From Solirubrobacteraceae bacterium (GTDB taxonomy: Bacteria; Actinomycetota; Thermoleophilia; Solirubrobacterales; Solirubrobacteraceae), in contig JASHQV010000016.1 in the NCBI GenBank assembly GCA_030038955.1, positions 1-5,765 of the forward strand: 5,765 nt of DNA, in the 5' to 3' direction. Below the pieces are notes generated by a model. That model was not told the DNA's origin. It ran no database searches and worked only from the letters and a program-made list of their open reading frames with translations. Below, one piece after another: positions 1 to 4,396 of the stretch. Within the stretch, counting starts at the first letter, position 1, and each line of letters opens with the position of its first letter. The position numbers and the translations under genes were made by a program.

Positions 1-160
1 ACGCGTCGATCGTCCACTGCACGTCCGCGAAGCTCGTGTGCAGCGCGGCGCGGATGCTGGGCAACGCGACGACCACGATCGTGATATCGATCAGCAGCAC
101 GAAGATGCCGAGGCACACGGCTGCAAGCGTCCAATACTTGTGGATGTTGGTCTCAGCCAT
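1..160 (-). CDS. MFS drug exporter, DHA2/EmrB-QacA type, N-terminal fragment
   Basis: The reverse strand opens with ATG at 160-158 and stays open for 53 codons to the window edge, so only the N-terminus is visible. It starts MAETNIHKYW, followed by a hydrophobic first transmembrane helix (about residues 10-30) and the stretch LLIDITIVVVALPSI (about 22-36). That is the motif at the end of TM1 in 14-TM drug:H+ antiporters of the DHA2 family (usual form LDxTIVNVALP). The following loop, with an FADVQW segment, is also typical of the family. The expected role is proton-driven export of drugs or other toxic small molecules across the inner membrane. It is divergent from a MarR-type regulator, and the promoter is filled by two palindromes, which strongly suggests induction by relief of repression. 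Substrate cannot be predicted. No Shine-Dalgarno sequence is visible; a -10-like box 6 nt upstream suggests a leaderless mRNA. Family assignment is firm for a fragment this short. Confidence 0.88.
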   Translation of the reverse strand, partial: MAETNIHKYWTLAAVCLGIFVLLIDITIVVVALPSIRAALHTSFADVQWTIDA

Positions 161-166
161 GCGGAC

Positions 167-194
167 AACATATCACAAGGCGTTGTGAACACAA
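167..194 (-). promoter_or_regulatory. Predicted promoter of the MFS exporter gene
   Basis: On the reverse strand, TTGTGT (194-189) and TATGTT (172-167) are separated by exactly 16 nt. TATGTT matches the TATAAT consensus at 4 of 6 positions and lies 6 nt before the ATG, so transcription would start at or beside the start codon. The 16-nt spacer is exactly the first palindromic operator, and the -35 hexamer is a half-site of the second. A regulator bound there would block RNA polymerase. The hexamers are seen in the sequence; promoter function is inferred. Confidence 0.55.
173..188. promoter_or_regulatory. Palindromic operator O1, likely MarR site
   Basis: TCACAA (173-178), a 4-bp GGCG spacer, then TTGTGA (183-188): a perfect 6+6 bp inverted repeat. 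It has the same half-site sequence type and the same spacer length as the adjoining O2. It occupies the whole -35/-10 spacer of the exporter promoter. MarR-family dimers typically bind palindromes of about 16-20 bp between themselves and a divergent target gene, so the neighbouring regulator is the obvious ligand. Confidence 0.75.
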
Positions 195-204
195 GTCGTT
201 GTGT
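189..204. promoter_or_regulatory. Palindromic operator O2, likely MarR site
   Basis: ACACAA (189-194), a 4-bp GTCG spacer, then TTGTGT (199-204): a perfect 6+6 bp inverted repeat directly abutting O1 with no gap. Centre-to-centre distance to O1 is 16 bp, about one and a half helical turns, so two dimers would sit on opposite faces of the DNA. It covers the predicted -35 of the exporter and lies 44 bp before the chosen regulator start, so it could also autoregulate that gene. Confidence 0.75.
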
Positions 205-235
205 CCCCAGGCCCTGTGATCGTCGTCAGCTGGGA

Positions 236-241
236 TACGCT
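236..241 (+). promoter_or_regulatory. Predicted -10 box of the MarR-family gene
   Basis: TACGCT at 236-241 fits the loose actinobacterial TANNNT form and lies 6 nt before the ATG at 248. This is the same spacing as the box in front of the divergent exporter. No good -35 is visible. It supports 248 as a leaderless start, but a hexamer this loose is weak evidence alone. Confidence 0.35.
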
Positions 242-247
242 TGGCGA

Positions 248-871
248 ATGTCGACGCTGGGAGGGCCCCGCGCTGCAGACTCCGGCTCCGGCGAGCGCCC
301 AGCCGAGCATCGAGCATCCAAAGCTCAGCCCCACGGTCGGCAGCCGGCGCCCCAGCTGCGCGCCGCGCGTGAGGCGGCCGTCGAGGACGAGAACCGGCTT
401 GGGCACCTGCTGTGGGAAACCTCGTCGCGGCTGCGGCTGCTGGCCGAGTCGGCGATGTCCGACACGCAGTTGCATCACCCCTCGATCGGTGCGCTGCAGA
501 CGATCGCGACGCAGCCCGGGATCACGGTCTCGCAGCTCGCGCGACGAGCGCTGAAGTCGCAGCAGTCAGTCAGCCAGATCGTCGCCCGGCTCGAACGGCT
601 CGGCTACGTCGAGCGGCGGCTTGGCTCCGGCCGCAGCGTCGGCTTGTACATCACGGTCGCCGGCACCGCGGCGCTGGCGGCCGGCAACGCGCAGGAGGCA
701 AGCTTCGAGCAACAGATCGAGCTGCTGCTTGGCAGGGCCCGCTACAGCCAGCTGCGCTCGCTGCTGCAGCAGACGCGGGCATTGCTGATCGCTCGCGCGG
801 ACGAGCATCGACCGACGGATGCAGCGGCTCGCCGGCGGCACCGGAGAGACGGCGCTGACCGCCGCCGCTGA
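248..871 (+). CDS. MarR-family transcriptional regulator
   Basis: A 207-residue protein from ATG 248. The core is a MarR winged-helix domain. A dimerisation helix covers about residues 50-70 (NRLGHLLWETSSRLRLLAES). The helix-turn-helix follows at about 79-117, including GITVSQLARRALKSQQSVSQ, then ERLGYVERR at 116-124. The wing is LGSGRSVGLYIT (125-136), which replaces the usual DPxDRR-type wing. A C-terminal dimerisation helix covers about 153-184. The reading frame stays open upstream, but ATG 248 sits 6 nt after a -10-like box and downstream of the operators. An internal ATG at 455 would cut the first helix. The first 45 residues are Pro/Ala/Arg-rich and probably disordered, making the protein longer than the usual 140-160 residues; a later non-canonical start is possible. 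It likely represses the divergent exporter and itself through the tandem palindromes. The effector is unknown. The Arg-rich tail ends in a 13-bp duplication that supplies the stop. Confidence 0.85.
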   Translation: MSTLGGPRAADSGSGERPAEHRASKAQPHGRQPAPQLRAAREAAVEDENRLGHLLWETSSRLRLLAESAMSDTQLHHPSIGALQTIATQPGITVSQLARRALKSQQSVSQIVARLERLGYVERRLGSGRSVGLYITVAGTAALAAGNAQEASFEQQIELLLGRARYSQLRSLLQQTRALLIARADEHRPTDAAARRRHRRDGADRRR

Positions 872-879
872 CCGCCGCC
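854..879 (+). repeat. 13-bp perfect tandem duplication across the MarR stop codon
   Basis: GCTGACCGCCGCC occurs twice head to tail (854-866 and 867-879). The first copy is read as Ala-Asp-Arg-Arg. Because 13 is not a multiple of three, the second copy is read in another frame and supplies the TGA at 869-871. Removing one copy would let the frame run on into the convergent gene that ends at 886. It is most simply explained by slippage or a small duplication in a GC-rich 3' end. Confidence 0.8.
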
Positions 880-885
880 GCACCC

Positions 886-1542
886 CTACAGCACCAGCGT
901 CGCCCCGTGCCGGCGCAGCCACGCGGCCCGCTCGCGGTAGTCGGGGCAGAACCCGGCCAGCAGCTGCCAGAACCGCGGCGAGTGATCCATCACCTGCAGG
1001 TGGCAGACCTCGTGCCAGACGACGTAGTCGACGACCGGCTCGGGCGCCAGCAGCAGCCGCCAGTTGAAGCTCATCGTGCCCGTCCGCGAGCAGCTCGCCC
1101 ACCGAGTCCGCTGTCCGCGGATCGTCAGCTTCCCGTAGCCGTGCCCCGCCAGCCCGCAGGCTCGCTCGAGCCGCGGGGCGATCTCGGCACGCGCTCGGCG
1201 CCGGTACCAGCGCTCGAGCGCTGCCTGCCGCGCGTCGCCGTCGGGCACGAACAGGACGCCGTCGCGGCGAGCCACGCGCACGCGTCCCGGCTCGCCGACC
1301 AGCGTCAGCAGCTCGCCCAGGTAGGGCACGGCCCCGCCGCGCGCCGCCACCGCGGCCCGCGTGCGCCCCAGCTCGCGCCAGCGCCGCTCGATCCAAGGGC
1401 CCAGCTCGCGCACTGCGGCCTGTGCCTCGCGCTCGGTGGCGCGGCGCGGCAGCACCAGCTCGACGCCGCGGGTGGCGTCGACGGTGACACGGATGCTGCG
1501 CGCGCGGTCAGAGCGCCGAACGCTGTACGGGATCTCCTGCAC
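886..1542 (-). CDS. YgjP-like (DUF45) zinc metallohydrolase
   Basis: A 218-residue protein read from GTG 1542 to TAG 886-888. The C-terminal half carries the family signature in order: RTRWASCSRTGTMSFNWRL (145-163), then VVWHEVCHL (174-182) with the zinc-binding H177, the general base E178 and H181, then the third ligand H187 in DHSPRFW (186-192). This is the YgjP/SprT-like gluzincin fold; E. coli YgjP is the reference member, and length agrees. Most relatives have HELAH or HELCH; here it is HEVCH, a conservative change. Homology begins almost at the chosen start. The reading frame stays open far upstream into the divergent acetyltransferase gene, but that sequence is not family-like. A -10-like TACCCT lies 9 nt upstream and no Shine-Dalgarno is seen. 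It is convergent with the MarR gene (14 bp between stops) and divergent from the GNAT gene. A cytosolic metal-dependent hydrolase is likely; the substrate cannot be predicted. Confidence 0.9.
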   Translation of the reverse strand: MQEIPYSVRRSDRARSIRVTVDATRGVELVLPRRATEREAQAAVRELGPWIERRWRELGRTRAAVAARGGAVPYLGELLTLVGEPGRVRVARRDGVLFVPDGDARQAALERWYRRRARAEIAPRLERACGLAGHGYGKLTIRGQRTRWASCSRTGTMSFNWRLLLAPEPVVDYVVWHEVCHLQVMDHSPRFWQLLAGFCPDYRERAAWLRRHGATLVL

Positions 1543-1551
1543 CGTGCAAGC

Positions 1552-1561
1552 AGGGTACGGT
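1552..1561. promoter_or_regulatory. Overlapping divergent -10 boxes, YgjP-like / GNAT
   Basis: The two start codons are only 30 bp apart. TACCCT on the reverse strand (1557-1552) and TACGGT on the forward strand (1556-1561) overlap by 2 bp at the self-complementary GTAC. They lie 9 and 11 nt from their respective start codons. Both fit TANNNT, giving a compact bidirectional promoter. No convincing -35 hexamers are visible, so this is a suggestion. Confidence 0.35.
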
Positions 1562-1572
1562 GATGGCAGGAC

Positions 1573-2112
1573 ATGCCAGCCTTCCCAGACCTGCCTGAGC
1601 ACCTGACCGACGGCGTCATCGAGCTCCGCCTGGCGAGCGAGTGGGACATTCCCGACATCCTCATCGCCCACCAGGACGACCGCGAGCTGTACCGCCGGCT
1701 CGGGCTCGCGCGTCCGCCCAGCGGCGCCGAGCTGGGTCGCCGCGCGGAGCAGGAGCCGAGCGAGCGCGCGGCCGGGACGCGCGTGCGGCTGACGATCGTC
1801 GAGCCGGAGGACAGCGACAACACGTGCCGTGGCCAGATCGAAGTGCATCGCGTGCGCTGGGAGCTGCGCGAGGCCGAGCTCGGCATCTGGGTCGCGCCGC
1901 AACTGCGCGGCACCGGCGTCGGACGGCGGTCGCTGCGCCTGGCCGCCGAGTGGCTCACGGGCAGGTGCGGCCTCGCCCGGCTGACGATCCTCACCGATCC
2001 GAGCAACCAGGCGATGCGGCGGGCCGCCGCGGCCGCCGGCTTCGTCGAGGACGGCAGCGTCGAGGCCGGCGACGGCGAGCTGCTCCGGATGACGCTGGCG
2101 GCGGTCGACTGA
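1573..2112 (+). CDS. GNAT-family N-acetyltransferase, RimJ/RimL-like
   Basis: A 179-residue single-domain protein from ATG 1573 to TGA 2110-2112. The N-terminal part (LTDGVIELRLASEWDIPDI, 11-29) is the usual first strand and helix of RimJ/RimL-type GNAT enzymes. Motif A, which holds the acetyl-CoA pyrophosphate, is ELGIWVAPQLRGTGVGRRSL (102-121), with the R-G-x-G-x-G loop at 112-117. Motif B follows as LTDPSNQAMRRAAAAAGF (140-157), containing the conserved N145 and the AAGF end. The product should move acetyl from acetyl-CoA to an amine on a protein or small molecule; the acceptor is not predictable. The frame has no earlier ATG/GTG that keeps family similarity. AGGA lies too close to the ATG to be a normal ribosome site, so translation may be leaderless. 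Two GC hairpins follow the stop. It is monocistronic and convergent with metF. Confidence 0.9.
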   Translation: MPAFPDLPEHLTDGVIELRLASEWDIPDILIAHQDDRELYRRLGLARPPSGAELGRRAEQEPSERAAGTRVRLTIVEPEDSDNTCRGQIEVHRVRWELREAELGIWVAPQLRGTGVGRRSLRLAAEWLTGRCGLARLTILTDPSNQAMRRAAAAAGFVEDGSVEAGDGELLRMTLAAVD

Positions 2113-2121
2113 CCGGGTCGC

Positions 2122-2153
2122 CGGCCGCGCCGACTTTGGGTACGGCGCGGCCG
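2122..2153 (+). terminator. GC-rich hairpin after the GNAT gene
   Basis: Arms CGGCCGCGCCG (2122-2132) and CGGCGCGGCCG (2143-2153) form a perfect 11-bp stem with a 10-nt loop, starting 9 nt after the GNAT stop. There is no U-tract, as is common for actinobacterial hairpin terminators. It could serve the GNAT transcript and also be reached by transcripts coming from metF on the other strand. Confidence 0.6.
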
Positions 2154-2177
2154 CCAGCGCGGCTCAGCCCGCGCTGG
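2154..2177. terminator. Second hairpin in the GNAT-metF convergent gap
   Basis: Arms CCAGCGCGG (2154-2162) and CCGCGCTGG (2169-2177) pair perfectly over 9 bp around a CTCAGC loop. It directly abuts the preceding hairpin. The right-hand part resembles the tandem repeat that follows, aligned about 1 nt out of phase, so this looks like a diverged repeat copy whose stem became longer. A bidirectional terminator for the convergent genes is likely; no U-tract is present. Confidence 0.55.
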
Positions 2178-2182
2178 TATCT

Positions 2183-2304
2183 CCACCTCGCGCGGCGCGG
2201 TCGCCCGGGCCGCACTCAGCCTGCGTTGGGCGCCACCACCTCGCGCGGCACGGTCGCCCGGGCCGCACTCAGCCTGCGTTTGGCGCCCCCACCTCGCGCG
2301 GCAC
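2183..2304. repeat. 53-bp tandem repeat derived from the metF 3' end
   Basis: Two full 53-bp units (2183-2235 and 2236-2288) differ at only 3 positions and are followed by a 16-bp perfect partial unit (2289-2304). A diverged earlier copy can be traced just to the left (about 2161-2182). On the reverse strand each unit encodes the metF tail PREV(G/V)APNAG plus its stop. The metF gene uses the first copy it reaches; the second keeps an intact TGA at 2218-2216, 53 bp beyond. The source is therefore duplication of the gene end; gain or loss of one unit would hardly alter the protein. Confidence 0.85.
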
Positions 2305-3189
2305 CCACGGCCGCAGCAGCTTCAGCGCCGACAGGATCGCCCGCGTGGCCGGCGAGCGATTGAGCGTGTAGAAGTGGATCCCGGGGGCCCCCTGAGCGAG
2401 CAGCTCGGCGCACTGCAGGGTCGCGTACGCGACGCCGAGCTCGGCGACCGACTCGTCGCCGCTGACGCTGTGGCCGCGCTGCTCGAGCTGCTCCAACAGC
2501 TCGGGCGGGATCGTCGCGCCGCACATGCCGGTGATCGTCCTGATCTGGGCGAGGTTGGTGATCGGCATCATGCCGGGGAGGATCGGCACCTCGATGCCGG
2601 CAAACCGAGCGGCGTCGACGAATCGGAAGTACGCCTCGTTGTCGAAGAACAGCTGCGTGATCAGGAACGAGGCGCCGCTGTCGACCTTGCGCTTCAGGTA
2701 CTGGAGATCCGCGAGTGGATCGCTCGCGTCGGGGTGGACCTCCGGGAAGCAGGCAGCGCCGACGCAGAAGCCGTAGTCACGGCAGATCAGCTCGGCCAGC
2801 TGGGCGGAGTGGCCGAGGCCGCCCGGGTGAGGGACCCAGCTGTCCTGGCCGCGAGGCGGATCGCCGCGCAGCGCGAGCACGTTCTCGATCCCCGCCCGCT
2901 CGATCCGGTCGAGTGTCGCCCGCAGGTCCTCGACGCTCGCGTCCACGCAGGTGAGATGCGCCATCGCCTCGATCCCCAGCTCCTGCTTCAGCCAGCTGGT
3001 GACGCCGAGTGTGCGGTCCCGGGTCGAGCCGCCCGCGCCGTAGGTGACCGAGGCGAAGTCCGGCTCGAGCTCGCGCAGCTCCGACAGCGCTGTCCGTAGG
3101 TTTGCCTCGCCCTCGTCGGTCTTCGGCGGGAAGAACTCGAACGAGAAGATGGGCCGGCCGCTACGCGCGATGATCTCGTCGATTCTCAC
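2269..3189 (-). CDS. metF: 5,10-methylenetetrahydrofolate reductase
   Basis: A 306-residue flavoprotein, the normal length for bacterial MetF, read from GTG 3189 to TGA 2271-2269. It reduces 5,10-methylene-THF to 5-methyl-THF, the methyl donor for methionine synthesis. Family motifs appear in order. FSFEFFPPK (15-23) contains the catalytic-type E18. VTYGAGGS (48-55), HLTC (78-81), ALRGDPP (106-112) with the FAD-contacting D110, FPEVHP (148-153), ITQLFFD (177-183), PGMMP (205-209) and IHFYTLN (271-277) follow. It forms a TIM barrel in the cytosol. The GTG start gives RIDEIIARSG directly before the first barrel strand, as in homologues. The promoter overlaps a perfect 40-bp palindrome, so control by a dimeric repressor is likely. 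No S-box or cobalamin riboswitch fits in the short upstream gap. The last 12 codons belong to a 53-bp tandem duplication. It does not appear co-transcribed with the upstream MBL gene because a strong hairpin separates them. Confidence 0.96.
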   Translation of the reverse strand: MRIDEIIARSGRPIFSFEFFPPKTDEGEANLRTALSELRELEPDFASVTYGAGGSTRDRTLGVTSWLKQELGIEAMAHLTCVDASVEDLRATLDRIERAGIENVLALRGDPPRGQDSWVPHPGGLGHSAQLAELICRDYGFCVGAACFPEVHPDASDPLADLQYLKRKVDSGASFLITQLFFDNEAYFRFVDAARFAGIEVPILPGMMPITNLAQIRTITGMCGATIPPELLEQLEQRGHSVSGDESVAELGVAYATLQCAELLAQGAPGIHFYTLNRSPATRAILSALKLLRPWVPREVGAPNAG

Positions 3190-3199
3190 GGTCGCGGGG

Positions 3200-3229
3200 A
3201 GCCTAACAACCTTGACATAGCTATGTCAA
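3200..3229 (-). promoter_or_regulatory. Predicted metF promoter
   Basis: On the reverse strand a consensus TTGACA (3229-3224) is followed after 18 nt by TAGGCT (3205-3200). The GTG start follows 10 nt later, so the mRNA would be leaderless or nearly so. The -35 lies in the core of the 40-bp palindrome and the -10 straddles its edge, so any protein bound to the palindrome would occlude or reshape this promoter. Confidence 0.6.
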
Positions 3230-3240
3230 GGTTGTTAGGC
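3201..3240. promoter_or_regulatory. Perfect 40-bp palindrome, candidate operator of metF
   Basis: GCCTAACAACCTTGACATAG is followed directly by its exact reverse complement: 20-bp arms, no spacer, no mismatch. Each arm is 45% GC, far below the surroundings. The inner 18 bp, TTGACATAGCTATGTCAA, has the form of a repressor site and contains a TTGACA on each strand. An operator for a dimeric or tetrameric regulator is the leading reading. A hairpin in read-through RNA from the upstream gene (18-bp stem, AGCU loop) is the main alternative. I cannot name the regulator, and none is encoded next to it. Confidence 0.7.
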
Positions 3241-3246
3241 AACGCA

Positions 3247-3291
3247 CGTGGGGCGGATCGCCCAGCCGCCGGCTGGGCGATCCGCCCCACG
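3247..3291 (-). terminator. Strong hairpin terminator of the LACTB2-like gene
   Basis: Arms at 3247-3267 and 3271-3291 pair perfectly over 21 bp with a 3-nt GCC loop. The outer arm starts CGTGGGGCGGATCGCCC and the stem is very GC-rich. It begins 8 nt after the stop of the minus-strand MBL gene, the expected place for its terminator. It lacks a U-tract. It insulates metF from upstream transcription and lies 6 bp from the 40-bp palindrome. Confidence 0.75.
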
Positions 3292-3299
3292 CCCCGCCC

Positions 3300-4307
3300 T
3301 CAGGCGAGGCGCCACCGCTCGACGTCGCCCACGCCTCGCTCCCGCCGCACCCGTCCCGTCGCCTCCAGGTGGTGCAGGTAGCAGAGCGTCTCCGTCAGCC
3401 GCCGGCCGGTCGTCAGCTCGTCCGCCGGCCCGCCGAACACGGCAGGCACCAGCTCGAGCGCGGTCCGTGGGCGTTCGCCGAGGCCGGCGCGGGCGCGCTC
3501 CAGCCGCGCTGCCACCAGCGTCCGATTGCCGGCGATGTGCGCCTCCACGTCGGTGAACGTGCGGCCATGGCCGGACAGGCACAGGCGTACGTCGAGCTCG
3601 CCGATCACGTCCAGCGAGCCGAGGAACTCGGCGATCGGGTCGGGCGTCCAGCCGTAGTCGAAGTACAGGGAGATCCGCCCCAGCAGGTGGTCGCCCGAGA
3701 TCAGCAGACGGCGCTCGCGCTGGTACAGGCACACGTGCGAGGGCGCGTGGCCCGGCGTCTCGTATACGCGCCAGCTGCCGAGGTCCGTGTCGACGGTGAC
3801 GCCGTCGACCAGCGCCCGGTCGGGTTCGACCACCCTTGCGATCCCAGACGGCAGCTCGCGCAGGTGCTCGGCGTAGCGGTGCAAGGCAGCATCGGGCACG
3901 CCGCCCTGGCGGGCGATCTCGAGCCGACGCGCCAGCGCCTCGATTCCCGCCCGCCCGGCCTCGACGGCCGTGGCGTGAGCGTGGTTCGGGTGCATCCACA
4001 GCTCGCATCCGGCGCGATCGATCACGGTCGCCGCCTGTCCCCAGTGATCTTCGTGGGCGTGCGTGATCACCAGCAGGCGCACCTGCTCGAGCCGCAGCCC
4101 GACCTGCGTCATCGCCTGCTCGAGCTGGCCCAGCGAGCCCGGCTCGTGCATGCCGCAGTCGACCAGGACGACGCCGTCACCGCTGGCGATCGCCCACGCG
4201 TTGCAGTGCGGCACGCCCGGCCACGGCAGCGTCAGGCGAAGGCGCCACAGCCCCGGGAGCACGCGCTCGCCGCGGCCGCGCTCGCGTCTGGACGGAGACG
4301 GGCTCAT
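3300..4307 (-). CDS. Metallo-beta-lactamase-fold hydrolase, LACTB2-like with C-terminal winged helix
   Basis: A 335-residue cytosolic protein from ATG 4307. The MBL metal motif is intact: THAHEDHWG with H83, H85, D87 and H88, then H187 in ETPGHAPSH, the bridging D206 in LISGDHLL, and H247 in CLSGHGRTF. About residues 279-335 (TALELVPAVFGG to the end, including LTETLCYLHHLEATGRVRR) look like the small winged-helix domain found at the C-terminus of LACTB2-type hydrolases. A two-metal hydrolase is expected; LACTB2 relatives act on RNA or thioester/ester substrates, but the substrate here is not predictable. ATG 4307 is chosen because TATGGT (4323-4318) lies 10 nt upstream. ATG 4322, five codons earlier, is possible, and the frame stays open to 4370. 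The first 15 residues are Ser/Arg-rich and not conserved-looking. It is divergent from the second MBL gene and followed by a strong hairpin. Confidence 0.9.
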   Translation of the reverse strand: MSPSPSRRERGRGERVLPGLWRLRLTLPWPGVPHCNAWAIASGDGVVLVDCGMHEPGSLGQLEQAMTQVGLRLEQVRLLVITHAHEDHWGQAATVIDRAGCELWMHPNHAHATAVEAGRAGIEALARRLEIARQGGVPDAALHRYAEHLRELPSGIARVVEPDRALVDGVTVDTDLGSWRVYETPGHAPSHVCLYQRERRLLISGDHLLGRISLYFDYGWTPDPIAEFLGSLDVIGELDVRLCLSGHGRTFTDVEAHIAGNRTLVAARLERARAGLGERPRTALELVPAVFGGPADELTTGRRLTETLCYLHHLEATGRVRRERGVGDVERWRLA

Positions 4308-4317
4308 CGAGGCGGCC

Positions 4318-4323
4318 ACCATA
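4318..4323 (-). promoter_or_regulatory. Predicted -10 box of the LACTB2-like gene
   Basis: TATGGT on the reverse strand (4323-4318) lies 10 nt before ATG 4307 and overlaps the alternative ATG at 4322. If it is a -10 element, transcription starts inside or just before codon 1 and the 4322 start would be excluded. No clear -35 is seen. Confidence 0.35.
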
Positions 4324-4382
4324 CGCCACCAGCGGACGCGCGGAGCCGCGCCCGCGTTCCGTCCGGGCACGCATCCCCCGCG

Positions 4383-4388
4383 TAGACT
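4383..4388 (+). promoter_or_regulatory. Predicted -10 box of the SnoaL-MBL fusion gene
   Basis: TAGACT lies 8 nt before ATG 4397 and fits TANNNT. No Shine-Dalgarno sequence is visible before the ATG, consistent with a leaderless start. The -35 region is not recognisable. The 89-bp divergent gap holds no obvious palindrome. Confidence 0.4.
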
Positions 4389-4396
4389 GGCCCAAG

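Noticed and set aside
1543..1902. 120-residue N-terminal extension of the YgjP-like protein, opposite the GNAT gene
   Set aside because: The frame is open, but the sequence is a shadow of the acetyltransferase gene. Family similarity begins right at GTG 1542, next to a -10-like box.
2183..2304. CRISPR-like array
   Set aside because: Units are contiguous 53-bp tandem copies with no unique spacers, and they derive from the metF coding end.
2216..2524. Reverse-strand frame ending in a second metF-like tail (PREVVAPNAG)
   Set aside because: Upstream of the tail it is an out-of-frame reading of metF. The tail appears only because the 53-bp repeat puts a second copy in another frame.
3201..3291. 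Insertion-sequence ends or an integration site
   Set aside because: Each palindrome is self-contained; no transposase, no flanking target duplication and no paired distant copy in the window.
3190..3299. A riboswitch (S-box, cobalamin) controlling metF
   Set aside because: The predicted start site is within about 10 nt of the start codon, the gap is only 110 bp, and it is filled by two simple palindromes without multi-helix riboswitch organisation.
3369..4385. Long forward-strand open frame opposite the LACTB2-like gene, and similar frames opposite metF and the fusion gene
   Set aside because: High GC removes stop codons on the antisense strand. These frames have no recognisable domains and mirror genes with clear family motifs.
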